A DNA stretch of 18,828 nucleotides, taken from positions 1 through 18,828 of the forward strand of contig DDSL01000024.1 in the NCBI GenBank assembly GCA_002343825.1, read 5' to 3'. Both the position numbers and the translations under genes were made by a program. Of the stretch, positions 6,602 to 14,098 are shown piece by piece (the first letter of the stretch is position 1; every line of letters starts with the position of its first letter). The notes under the pieces were generated by a model. That model worked only from the letters and a program-made list of their open reading frames with translations. It searched no databases and was not told the DNA's origin. This stretch comes from Chthonomonas sp. UBA2391. GTDB taxonomy: Bacteria > Armatimonadota > Fimbriimonadia > Fimbriimonadales > Fimbriimonadaceae.

Positions 6602-9505
6602 TTAGCGGACCACGTTGATCGGAACGATCTTGCGGACTCGCTCGCCACCGCCGGTTTCGGCGAGGATCTCAACCTGATAGGTGCCAGGAGCGACGGCTCG
6701 GTTGGCGTTGTCGCGCATGGCCCAGGTCGCCGTGTTCTCACCGGCTCCATCGGACCGACCTCGGCTGATCGTGTAGATCTCCTTGCCCGAAACGGCAAGG
6801 ATTCGGATCGTCGTCGTGGACGGGGCGCTCAAGGCGTAGTTGATCGTGAACGGAGCTCGCGGGTCTCGGCTCGGGCGGGTGACCACGACGTCGCCGATGA
6901 GGGCTCGGACCGGTGCTCCCGGCTCCATCTGGAGCGTGAACTCGCGGGTTCCGGGCTCATCCATGCGGAACGTATAGCCGCTGCTGAAGCGGAGGTCTCG
7001 GGTCTGGTTGCTCGCCTTATCGACGAGTTGCAGCCGGACATTGCGCGGAGTCGTTCCAACGTTGGGCCAATTCAGCGTGACTTCGCCAGCTTCCTTAGCA
7101 CTTACGACGACCTTCCACTCCTTGCGGGTGAGCTTGTCGGTCAGCGATTGAGCAAGCCGCGTCGGCTTTCCATCGACCGATTCTTCGATGCTGAGGGTGA
7201 CCTTGCCGTTCGGAGAGACCGGGGGCTCCATCAGCCTGAGTCGAGTGGCTTCCTTGGCGTTCTTGGCGACACCCACGAAGTTGCTGGTGTCTTGACCGCT
7301 TTCGGTTCGAGCCGAAAGCTGGAGCCGCCACTGCTGATCGGTTTGCTTCCAACCGAGGCCGCTGGCCTTGGCGGTTCGGAGCGAACCAGGCAAGCCTTCG
7401 ACAAAGCTGGCCGGGAAGATCAGCCGAATCGGGTTGAATGTGTTGACGAAGATCCAATAGCCCTTGTTGGGTTCGAGGATATCGCTGGAGCCTTCGGTGA
7501 AGACGTAGCTTCCACTATTGGGATCGTCGGCGTTGCGCACCCAGCTGGCGAGGCTCGAATTGACGTAGTTCGCGTCGATCAGCTCGGTCCAAGAGAGTGC
7601 GTTGGCCGCATCGTCGGAAACGACCCCCAAGAGCTGACTAAGCGAGATCGGATACGTGTAGGGGTTTCCGATCATGTTCCAACCGCGCTTCAGGTCAACC
7701 GATCCACCACCGGTAGCAGCATCCAAACCGGGTTGAGCTCCGGTGAGATCGATGAAGCCTTGGTCGGCGCTCGGAACAATCCAGAGGGCTTGTCCACGGG
7801 TTGCCGAGGTCACGGGAACATATTCACCGAGGTCGGGCGACCAGGCGTAGGCGGTGTAATCGACGCCGGCCTTGAGACCCAGGATCGTATCGAGCGAGCT
7901 ATCCGTAAAGCGGAACGGCAGCGTGACAAGATTCGGACCTTCGGCCAATCGGTACTTGGGCACGGAGGAGACGAGAACTGATCCACCGACAGTCCGGACC
8001 GGGCCGGTGCCAGGTTCGACTCGGACGGTGTAGTTCAGCTTGCCGGTCACGGTTCCAGATGCGACCACGTTCCAACTCACGGTACCGATTTGGTTCGGAT
8101 CGATTGAAGCAATGGTCTTGGCTTGTTGCTCACCGTCTTCAAGCTGGAGACCTTCGGGCAAGAAGAGTGTCAGTCGGACGTTCCGAAGCGGGACTTCTCG
8201 GTCGACGGTGGCATATTGGTTGTCGACGTGGGTGAAGATGGTCATCGGGTTCGGTGCCAGACCATTCACCGCACCGGCATCCGTCGAGCCTGCAACCGTT
8301 CGAGGTCCGTCGACCACAACTGCGTAGGGATCACGGTAGTCGCCGGTCGACCACGGTGACCGGAGATAGAAAATGACGTCGCGGAAGTTTCCGGGCGAAA
8401 CAGCCTGCGGGGCAAAGGTTTGGATAAAGCTGACCTCACCCAAGAAGGAGTCTGACTCTTCTTGGATCGGCGAAGCATTCGCATCGAGGACGGGATCGCC
8501 AACACCGGGATCGGTAAAGACCCGCAGGTTCATGTTGTTTTCCCACAGCGTGACCGTGTGGTTTCCAACCTTGAAGTGCTCTACCGGGGTGGCGTCGGGC
8601 GTCTCGGGGAACGGCTGGTTATCCACCCGGAGCCCATAGGCGGCCTCTTGGCCGAACTGGAAGTTCGCGAAGGATGGAAAGTTGCTGCGGCCGCGTCGGA
8701 AGGCGCGCTCGATGCGGAGCGGCTTGGTCGTCGGGGTGGTATTGAACCCGAGCCAAGTGAGACCATCTTGGGCGACGACTGTGGGCTTGTCTTGGGACGT
8801 TCTTCCACGTCGACCCGAGTTTGCCTGGTTAGCTCCGGTGATATCGGTCACTCCTGCACTCCGAGTTCTTAGACCCGGATAGGCACCGAAGCGGAGACCG
8901 AGGAAGTTCACCTGGTTGGTAAGAGTGTTGGTGAGGCGCCAACGCATCCGCACGGCATCACCGATCACACGGGCTTCGAGGTTCACTTCGGTGCCGGTGG
9001 TGTCATAGATTCCGATGAAGTAGCGGCGGGAAGCTCCTGCAAAGGCCGCGCGGAGTGCATTTTGGCCGAAAAGTTCAGTCTTGTCGGCCGAAGTAGCGTT
9101 GACGTCGGTGTATCGGATGATTCGGGCGTAGCAGTAGTCGCCTACGGGGTCAGCCGGGGCACCAAAGGTCAGCGCCATGCCGTCGTCAAAGTCGGATTGT
9201 CGGGAGCCCTGACCAGGAACGTAGATGCTGAATCGGCCTTGGTTCTGGAGCGTTCGCGCCGTCGGTGCGTAGCACGGTCCTTGGTCACTGCCGTAGGTGA
9301 CAGTTCCGCCGAATCCCATCAACATCCCGATAAAGTCGTTCTCCGCCCCGGTAACCAGGAATGGAGTTGAATACGGGGCTGTATTCCGGGGGTCAATACA
9401 TTCAAAGAACCACCCGTTGCCGCCGGGCTGAGCCTTACCGAGCGTTGGGGCCATCGCTGCACCTGCAACGACCAGCCAAGTCAATCCGTGAATCCTCTTC
9501 AACAT
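6602..9505 (-). CDS. Large secreted beta-rich protein with C-terminal FlgD-like Ig domain
   Basis: Secreted 967-residue protein of unknown role. A signal peptide (LTWLVVAGAAMAPTLGKAQ, about 8-26) is followed by roughly 400 residues of beta-rich sequence with several cysteines (C36, C78, C125). A DUF11/NEW3-like segment (about 435-500: VRLTLFLPEGLQL, GKLNYTVRVEPG) comes next, then a region with RGWNMIGNPYTYP (607-619) and NKGYWIFVN (680-688), wording common in secreted proteins with FlgD-like or type IX-type tails. The last 95 residues form a FlgD-like Ig domain (INYALSAPSTTTIRILAVSGKEI, VAPGTYQVEILAE). No catalytic motif is visible, so a structural or adhesive surface role is likely. The start is well set: AGGA ends 5 nt before ATG 9505. 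It is the second gene of the block, 102 nt after the CsgG/FlgT-like gene. Confidence 0.82.
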   Translation of the reverse strand: MLKRIHGLTWLVVAGAAMAPTLGKAQPGGNGWFFECIDPRNTAPYSTPFLVTGAENDFIGMLMGFGGTVTYGSDQGPCYAPTARTLQNQGRFSIYVPGQGSRQSDFDDGMALTFGAPADPVGDYCYARIIRYTDVNATSADKTELFGQNALRAAFAGASRRYFIGIYDTTGTEVNLEARVIGDAVRMRWRLTNTLTNQVNFLGLRFGAYPGLRTRSAGVTDITGANQANSGRRGRTSQDKPTVVAQDGLTWLGFNTTPTTKPLRIERAFRRGRSNFPSFANFQFGQEAAYGLRVDNQPFPETPDATPVEHFKVGNHTVTLWENNMNLRVFTDPGVGDPVLDANASPIQEESDSFLGEVSFIQTFAPQAVSPGNFRDVIFYLRSPWSTGDYRDPYAVVVDGPRTVAGSTDAGAVNGLAPNPMTIFTHVDNQYATVDREVPLRNVRLTLFLPEGLQLEDGEQQAKTIASIDPNQIGTVSWNVVASGTVTGKLNYTVRVEPGTGPVRTVGGSVLVSSVPKYRLAEGPNLVTLPFRFTDSSLDTILGLKAGVDYTAYAWSPDLGEYVPVTSATRGQALWIVPSADQGFIDLTGAQPGLDAATGGGSVDLKRGWNMIGNPYTYPISLSQLLGVVSDDAANALSWTELIDANYVNSSLASWVRNADDPNSGSYVFTEGSSDILEPNKGYWIFVNTFNPIRLIFPASFVEGLPGSLRTAKASGLGWKQTDQQWRLQLSARTESGQDTSNFVGVAKNAKEATRLRLMEPPVSPNGKVTLSIEESVDGKPTRLAQSLTDKLTRKEWKVVVSAKEAGEVTLNWPNVGTTPRNVRLQLVDKASNQTRDLRFSSGYTFRMDEPGTREFTLQMEPGAPVRALIGDVVVTRPSRDPRAPFTINYALSAPSTTTIRILAVSGKEIYTISRGRSDGAGENTATWAMRDNANRAVAPGTYQVEILAETGGGERVRKIVPINVVR

Positions 9506-9543
9506 TCGCTTCCTAAAAATTGTCGAAAGTTTTTTTGTCGGAG

Positions 9544-9579
9544 GAGAGCGAGGCGGTTGTCTTGAACCGTCCCGCCCTC
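9544..9579 (-). other. Intercistronic hairpin between two envelope genes
   Basis: Arms 9544-9558 and 9565-9579 pair over 15 positions around a 6-nt loop. Read as minus-strand RNA there are 14 pairs, two of them G-U, and one mismatch. Read as plus-strand RNA there are two mismatches, so the minus strand (the operon strand) folds better. No U-tract follows on that strand; the next bases are CTCCGACAAAAAAAC. It lies between the stop of the CsgG/FlgT-like gene and the ribosome binding site of the 967-residue protein gene. It could stabilise the upstream mRNA, partly terminate, or be an RNase processing site. Confidence 0.45.
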
Positions 9580-9607
9580 TTCTACTTGCTTAGATGTCCG
9601 AGAATCC

Positions 9608-11467
9608 CTAGGGATTCGGCGGATTGGTGGGGCGCAGGAATTTCCTAACTCCACTGTAGGTGAAGCCACTGTTTTCACCGGCGTTTCGCACGCCGACTCG
9701 CCAATAGACTTCCCTCAACTGGGGCTGATAGGTCAGGACCTGTTGGATCGCGCTGGGAGTGCCGATCGTGCCGACTGCCTGAGTATCGACGAACCTGGTG
9801 ATTTCGGCGCGTCGGTCTCGGAACAGAGGATCCGCGGCAAACTCCAGCACGTATTCGAGGGCGAGGGTGCTGCCAGTTCGGCGCATCGATTGCCATCGGA
9901 AGTTGCTCGGAGTGGCGATCGTGATACCTTCGTCGGGAGTGAACAGCGTCGGTGGTGCGAACGGAGTGACCGTACCGCGCATCGAGACTCGAGTACCGAC
10001 GAAGATACAGTCATCTTCCTCTTGTCGGCTCAGTCCGCCACCGCCGGTGCCGCCACCACCTCCGCCAGTACCGCCTCCGGTACCACCGCCAGTGCCGCCA
10101 CCGGTTCCTCCACCGGTGCCGCCGCCCGTGCCACCGCCACCGGTGCCAGAGCCTCCAGCGTTGGGGTCATCAAGAGCGCTTCGTCGGAAGACGAGCTCAA
10201 TTGAGTACTGATAGGGGACACCCGAGGCCAGCAGAACCGGGACCGCCGTGTCTTCGGTTTCGGGAGCGCATTGCTCGTCACCACGCGAGTACCAGGTGTT
10301 GGAGAAGGTGTTGAGACCGTCGTCCACCGCGTTCGTTCGCGTACCTTGAACGATCATGATCGGATTGGTCGCAACGTCGTTGCGCCAAATCTGCCACTGA
10401 ACGCGGTTCGGTTGAGCCGCAAAGGCTCCGTCGGTTCGCCAATTCAGATTGACGGCCAGACGAGTGTCGTTGGCCGACTCAGGACTCGCCGGGGTTGCCG
10501 TGAGGTCCGAAATGACATCGGAGCTACCACCTCGACCTTGGCCGAGAAGGAAGTAAGCCAGGCCCAGCACCAGCAGGACCGTGATGACGCCCGTCAAGTT
10601 GTTGCTCTTTCGGGAGCGAAGAGCGCTGCTATCCACCTTCCAAGCGGCTCCGATGTTGGGAACTTGGAAGACCACTTGAACTCGGTCGCCAGGTTGAATC
10701 CCCTTGGTTTGGCGAGTGACCTTGATGAAGGCGCTGTCGGGTTCAACTTCGGTCACTTGACCATTGGCAACTTGCTCTCGGCCTCGGGTCACGATGACCT
10801 CTTGGCCGGTCTGGAATCCAGTTCGAGCGCCTTGGTTAATCAGAGCTGTGCGTTGGAGCGTGTTGAGAACCGTTGCCTTGGGCAGGGTGTTGGCGTTGAT
10901 CTCGCCGACGGCCTTAAAGGCTCCTGCCGCGATCGCATCCGCGACCAGGGTGGCATCCTCAACGTCACCGGTGCGAGCACCGGATTCGCCGATCAGGGCG
11001 GCCCCATTGATCTCAAGCCCGGAGGCGACATCGCGGACGATGACGCGCATCTTGACTTCAGCCTTTCGGGTGTCGCCTTGCTTCAGAATTCGCCAGTCGA
11101 CGATTTCGCCCGAAACTATCGTGTTGGCCGGAATGGATTGGCCGACTCGAACGAGCTCATCTTTGCGGGTCAGGGGATTTTGATATCCCAGTTCGGTGAC
11201 TTTTCGGTTGACCGTATCGGCCAGGGCCAGATCAAAGCGATTGAGTTTGGCGAGCTCAAGACTGATCGCCTCCGAAGCCTTTTTCCCGATTTCGGGCAGC
11301 TTCTTCGTCGAGAGGTCGGCGAACTCTGTCACCGCCCAAGTTTCCTTCTGTTGAAGTTGAGCCTCAGCCCTCTGTACCATTATCAATGAGAAAAATGGCA
11401 TCAGCAGGGCGAAAATCGTTACCAAGCTAATTGCTTTTCCGTGCGTTGTGCGTTTAAACCGCCTCAC
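9608..11467 (-). CDS. CsgG/FlgT-like envelope protein with membrane helix and Gly-Thr tract
   Basis: 619-residue exported protein, first gene of the envelope block. The signal peptide ends at about AEA (residues 34-36). Residues 40-190 resemble the CsgG/TolB-N-like fold (WAVTEFADLSTKK, ASEAISLELAKLNRFDLALAD, ANTIVSGEIVDWRI, EVKMRVIVRDVASG). Residues 205-270 resemble a FlgT-C-like beta domain (GFQTGQEVIVTRG, VEPDSAFIKVT, GIQPGDRVQVVF). A clear transmembrane helix (GVITVLLVLGLAYFLLG) lies at about 293-309. Then comes a beta domain with WQIWRNDV, a Gly/Thr tract (about 438-479), and a final domain (480-619) with FN3-like strands. CsgG and FlgT proteins act in curli secretion and flagellar outer rings. 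Here only the fold likeness is claimed. The start is GTG 11467, fixed by a strong AAGGAGGA. The helix in mid-protein is unlike classic CsgG lipoproteins. Confidence 0.78.
   Translation of the reverse strand: MRRFKRTTHGKAISLVTIFALLMPFFSLIMVQRAEAQLQQKETWAVTEFADLSTKKLPEIGKKASEAISLELAKLNRFDLALADTVNRKVTELGYQNPLTRKDELVRVGQSIPANTIVSGEIVDWRILKQGDTRKAEVKMRVIVRDVASGLEINGAALIGESGARTGDVEDATLVADAIAAGAFKAVGEINANTLPKATVLNTLQRTALINQGARTGFQTGQEVIVTRGREQVANGQVTEVEPDSAFIKVTRQTKGIQPGDRVQVVFQVPNIGAAWKVDSSALRSRKSNNLTGVITVLLVLGLAYFLLGQGRGGSSDVISDLTATPASPESANDTRLAVNLNWRTDGAFAAQPNRVQWQIWRNDVATNPIMIVQGTRTNAVDDGLNTFSNTWYSRGDEQCAPETEDTAVPVLLASGVPYQYSIELVFRRSALDDPNAGGSGTGGGGTGGGTGGGTGGGTGGGTGGGTGGGGGGTGGGGLSRQEEDDCIFVGTRVSMRGTVTPFAPPTLFTPDEGITIATPSNFRWQSMRRTGSTLALEYVLEFAADPLFRDRRAEITRFVDTQAVGTIGTPSAIQQVLTYQPQLREVYWRVGVRNAGENSGFTYSGVRKFLRPTNPPNP
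10035..10155 (-). repeat. Tandem 12-bp repeat region coding the Gly-Gly-Gly-Thr tract
   Basis: About seven 12-bp units encode repeated GGGT in the 619-residue protein. Synonymous bases vary: Thr appears as ACC, ACT and ACG, and Gly as GGC, GGT and GGA. The DNA repeat is therefore degenerate while the peptide pattern is kept. It links two beta-rich domains, as a flexible linker would. Confidence 0.85.
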
Positions 11468-11476
11468 TCTTGTGAG

Positions 11477-11484
11477 TCCTCCTT
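11477..11484 (-). promoter_or_regulatory. Strong ribosome binding site that sets the GTG start
   Basis: On the minus strand AAGGAGGA lies 9 nt before GTG 11467. This near-perfect Shine-Dalgarno sequence decides the start of the CsgG/FlgT-like gene, and the GTG start is followed directly by a good signal peptide. Confidence 0.8.
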
Positions 11485-11511
11485 GTTACCCTTCTACTCG
11501 GACGCCGGCGC

Positions 11512-11523
11512 GGTGCAAGCACC
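11512..11523 (-). promoter_or_regulatory. Short palindrome GGTGC-N2-GCACC upstream of the envelope block
   Basis: A perfect 5-bp inverted repeat with a 2-nt spacer, 45 nt before the GTG start of the first envelope gene. On the minus strand TTGCAC overlaps it and TAGAAG follows 16 nt later, which could be weak -35 and -10 boxes. GGTGC half-sites recur upstream of the exported protein gene at 18596. Operator function is a guess. Confidence 0.25.
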
Positions 11524-11600
11524 TTACGGGCATCCGAGAGCCCGCAATACCGACAGCACGTGCATCTTATTCCAAAACGGTTGGTTCCTGCAAAGGCTCC

Positions 11601-11617
11601 CCCGGCCAATAGCCGGG
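11601..11617 (-). terminator. Stem-loop after coaE, weak terminator candidate
   Basis: CCCGGC and GCCGGG form a perfect 6-bp GC stem with a 5-nt loop, 21 nt beyond the coaE stop on the coding strand. The bases after it on that strand are GGAGCCTTTGC, with no true U-tract. A run of five T lies before the stem, not after. It may act with Rho or only protect the 3' end. The rest of 11468-11638 holds the control region of the next gene. Confidence 0.35.
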
Positions 11618-11638
11618 TCCGGATCGGAAAAAGAGGGC

Positions 11639-12199
11639 CTAGCTCAGGGTCAGAGCGCAGGCCTTGTCAATTTGCCGATAGACGTTCTCAAGCGTCTCAT
11701 CGGTTCGGATGACGCAATCGGCAAATACTCGGCGGACCTTGGAGGTCACTTGGCTATCGAGGGTTCCCTCGATCCGCGCTGGGCTCCAGCCCCGCTCTTG
11801 CAGTCGTTCAATCTGCATCTCCGACCCGCAACTCACGGTCCAAACAGCATCAAATCGTGGGTGTAACACTGCTTCGATGAGCAACGGAACCTCGACAAAG
11901 GCCGGCGGTTGAGAAAAGATCTCCTGTACGACTTCCTCGTGAAAGATTGCGTTGAGGGTTCTCCGGGCTTGGTCGTCGCCAAAGATTCTTTGGGCCACAT
12001 CGGGTTTTGAAAAATTGTCCGAGAGCCCGAGGGCCGCGGCGATTTCCTCGCGGAGCGTGGGTCGGGTCCAAAGTTCGTCAACAATGTCGTCACTATCCAG
12101 AGTCGGAAAACCTTGCTCGGCGAGGTAGCGCCGAACCACACTCTTCCCTTCACCGGCCCCGCCGGTGATGGCAACCCGAGTCGCGATAGTGCGCATCAT
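11639..12199 (-). CDS. coaE: Dephospho-CoA kinase
   Basis: Catalyses the last step of coenzyme A synthesis, ATP-dependent phosphorylation of dephospho-CoA at the 3'-hydroxyl, in the cytoplasm. The Walker A loop is ITGGAGEGKS (11-20), with Glu where most homologues have Ser or Ala. FPTLDSDDIVDELW (31-44) matches the family's DADxIVHxL substrate-binding segment. VPLLIEA (104-110), FDAVWTVSCGSEMQIERLQER and DSQVTSKVRRVFADCVIRTDE match the lid and the C-terminal CoaE signature (Q, K, AD.vI.N). At 186 residues it is slightly shorter than the usual 195-210. It begins 29 nt after the DUF554 gene on the same strand, so the two are probably co-transcribed. ATG 12199 is followed at once by a second ATG; the ribosome binding site is weak. 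Confidence 0.9.
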   Translation of the reverse strand: MMRTIATRVAITGGAGEGKSVVRRYLAEQGFPTLDSDDIVDELWTRPTLREEIAAALGLSDNFSKPDVAQRIFGDDQARRTLNAIFHEEVVQEIFSQPPAFVEVPLLIEAVLHPRFDAVWTVSCGSEMQIERLQERGWSPARIEGTLDSQVTSKVRRVFADCVIRTDETLENVYRQIDKACALTLS

Positions 12200-12228
12200 C
12201 AGCCCAAATCTTACTCTCCCGCGCGACC

Positions 12229-12951
12229 CTAGCCCGGAGAAGCCGTCCGGCGACGGGCCCAGCGTTGCACCAGCCAGCTTCCCGCTCCGGCCAAGACCAA
12301 CGCTGGCAAAAAGTCGGCCACCGGGAAACTCTTGATCCCGGCGAGGCTCAAGCCGATCGCCGCAAGCATGAGCCCACCCACGGCGGTCGTGTCGGCGAGA
12401 ATCTTCTCATCTTTGGCCAAAGGCTCCAGAGGGCGCGCGAAGAGCGTCAGCAGACCTTGGAAGACCAAGACAACCCCCGCACTGGCCAGAACTCCGACCC
12501 CCAGGGTTGCCGCCATGAAGATGCAAGCCACACCGTCTAGGAGCGACTTCATCCGGAGGAGTTCGCTTTTGCCCAGGGTAGCGTCCTCGATACATCCCAC
12601 CAAGGTCATCGGGCCGACACAGAAGAGGATCGAAGCCGCCACCAGCCCCTCGGTGAACTGTCCGCCACCCCCGACTTGGGCTCTCACCCAGTCGGCCCCA
12701 ATTTCGAATCCGGTTGTGATTCCCAGCGCCGTGCCCAGCACCCCGCCGAGCGCCATCGCTCCCGCGACCAAGAGCAGATCCCGGGCCTGCAAGAACATCT
12801 TGAGCCCCATGCCGATGTTCACCAGGCCGAGGCCCATGAGAGCCGTTGTCTGGAGGTCCGCATTCAGAAACTTGCCGATCAGAAGGCCGATCAAGGAACC
12901 AGCGACAACGGTCGCCGTGTTCAGCAGGGTTCCGGGGAACGGGATCTTCAT
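12229..12951 (-). CDS. DUF554 family integral membrane protein
   Basis: 240-residue membrane protein of the DUF554 (YdfK/YqgA-type) family; function is not established. Visible family features are the N-terminal GTLLNTATVVAGSLIGLLIG, GLGLVNIGMGLKMFL, LGGVLGTALGI, the central FCVGPMTLVGCIEDATLG (about 110-127), SLLDGVACIFMAATLGVGV, and the C-terminal VGGLMLAAIGLSLAGIKSFPVADFLPALV. Six to seven hydrophobic segments fill nearly the whole chain, and the tail is basic (RWARRRTASPG). The ATG at 12951 gives the normal family N-terminus although no Shine-Dalgarno sequence is visible. Element B lies 26 nt upstream of the ATG and could influence expression. The gene is followed by coaE. Confidence 0.9.
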   Translation of the reverse strand: MKIPFPGTLLNTATVVAGSLIGLLIGKFLNADLQTTALMGLGLVNIGMGLKMFLQARDLLLVAGAMALGGVLGTALGITTGFEIGADWVRAQVGGGGQFTEGLVAASILFCVGPMTLVGCIEDATLGKSELLRMKSLLDGVACIFMAATLGVGVLASAGVVLVFQGLLTLFARPLEPLAKDEKILADTTAVGGLMLAAIGLSLAGIKSFPVADFLPALVLAGAGSWLVQRWARRRTASPG

Positions 12952-12977
12952 GGGCTGCAGACGCGGGTTCGGGCGCT

Positions 12978-13052
12978 GGACCTGGGGGCGGCAGGGTGGG
13001 CGGCGCGCAGCGACGGGGCCCCACCCTGGGGAGAGGCCTCCGGGCCAGGTCC
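12978..13052 (-). repeat. Structured GC-rich element, copy B (complete)
   Basis: Parts seen on the plus strand: outer stem GGACCTGG / CCAGGTCC (12978-12985, 13045-13052); linker GGGCGG (12986-12991); 9-bp middle stem CAGGGTGGG / CCCACCCTG (12992-13000, 13020-13028); inner hairpin 13001-13006 with 13010-13015, loop GCA and one G-A mismatch; bulge GGGC (13016-13019); then GAGGCCTC (13033-13040). All parts occur in the same order in copy A at 1-71, but the middle and outer stems have different sequences that still pair. It sits 14 nt after the DAHP synthase stop and 26 nt before the DUF554 start. It may be a 3'-UTR RNA fold, a transcript attenuator between aroF and the DUF554 gene, or a mobile DNA repeat. 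Confidence 0.75.
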
Positions 13053-13066
13053 AAAGCCCGAGCCTT

Positions 13067-14098
13067 TCAGGCTAGTTTCACTCCGACCGCTTGGGCGAGC
13101 TTGCCGAGGTCGGCCATCAGGGCGGTGAACTGATCCGGCGTGAGGGCCTGACTGCCATCGCTGAGGGCCTCGCGGGGGTTGGGGTGCACCTCGACCATTA
13201 GTCCATCGGCTCCGGCAACAAGGGCGGCCTTTGCCATCGGCGGGACATATTTGGCCACGCCGGTTCCGTGGGAAGGATCCGCAAAGACCGGTAGGTGGGA
13301 ATACTCCTTCAGCACCGGCACCACGGCCAAGTCGAACGTGTTCCGTGTGTAGCTTCGGTCGAGCGGAAGGATCCCTCTCTCGCACAAGATGACCTGACTG
13401 CCGCCTTGATTCAAAACGTATTCCGCGGCGAGCAAGAATTCGTCAACCGTCGCGCCGGGGCCGCGCTTGAGAAAGACGGGCTTTCCACTCCTTCCGGCAG
13501 CCACCAGGAGGGGAAAATTCTGCATCGACCGCGCCCCGATCTGAAGGATGTCGGTGTATTCCGCAACCATCGGCACCAAATCACCCGACATCACCTCGGT
13601 GATGGTGACCAACCCTCGCGCATCGCCGACTTGTTTCATCAGCTTGAGGCCCTCTTCTTGCAGACCTTGGAATGCATAGGGCGAGGTCCGGGGCTTAAAT
13701 GCTCCGCCGCGCAAGACCTTGCCTCCGGCAGACTGCACCAGATGAGCCGCCTCGTCCAATTGGTCGTAGGACTCGATCGAACACGGCCCGGCGATCATCG
13801 TGAACTGATCCGGGCCGAACCCCACGCCCTTGATCTCAAACTGTGTGCGTTGGCGCTTGAATTCGATGCTGGCTAATTTGTAGGGCCGACTGGTCTGGCT
13901 AATCTTATTGATGCCTTCGAGCGAGCCGAGCATACTGTCCAACCGCTCCCGTTGGTCGGGCTTGATGGCGGCCGGGATCCCGATGGCAACTCGGTCCTCT
14001 CCCGGAAGAATGAGGGGATCAAGGCCGACCTCCCGAATAGCACCGGCGACGGCGTCGATCTGGGCCTGCGTGGCCTCCAGTTGCATCACGATGATCAT
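13067..14098 (-). CDS. aroF: 3-deoxy-7-phosphoheptulonate (DAHP) synthase, type I beta
   Basis: First enzyme of the shikimate pathway: condenses phosphoenolpyruvate with erythrose 4-phosphate to DAHP. The N-terminal 70 residues form a ferredoxin-like regulatory domain (MIIVMQLEATQAQIDAVAGA) as in Thermotoga-type enzymes. The catalytic barrel starts at about 97. Metal ligands of the family are present: C106 in AGPCS, H277 in DPSHGTG, E303 in VEVHP and D314 in SDG. Substrate-binding motifs include RGGAFKPRTSPYAFQG (129-144), QIGARSMQN (186-194), LKRGPGAT and CERG. At 343 residues it has the usual length of the ACT/FL-domain form. The ATG overlaps the TGA of the helicase gene by 4 nt (ATGA), so translation is probably coupled. 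The N-terminal domain suggests feedback control by an aromatic end product; which one cannot be read from sequence. Confidence 0.95.
   Translation of the reverse strand: MIIVMQLEATQAQIDAVAGAIREVGLDPLILPGEDRVAIGIPAAIKPDQRERLDSMLGSLEGINKISQTSRPYKLASIEFKRQRTQFEIKGVGFGPDQFTMIAGPCSIESYDQLDEAAHLVQSAGGKVLRGGAFKPRTSPYAFQGLQEEGLKLMKQVGDARGLVTITEVMSGDLVPMVAEYTDILQIGARSMQNFPLLVAAGRSGKPVFLKRGPGATVDEFLLAAEYVLNQGGSQVILCERGILPLDRSYTRNTFDLAVVPVLKEYSHLPVFADPSHGTGVAKYVPPMAKAALVAGADGLMVEVHPNPREALSDGSQALTPDQFTALMADLGKLAQAVGVKLA

Noticed and set aside
10035..10155. Repeated units considered as a CRISPR array
   Set aside because: Units are 12 bp, in frame inside a gene and code for GGGT; there are no spacers.
10271..11389. 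Plus-strand open frame of 372 codons opposite the CsgG/FlgT-like gene
   Set aside because: The minus frame has a signal peptide, membrane helix and strong Shine-Dalgarno sequence; the plus frame has none of these.
12986..13019. Possible G-quadruplex from the G runs in element B
   Set aside because: One loop would be about 14 nt and the same bases form better duplex stems; the two-copy stem compensation favours base pairing.
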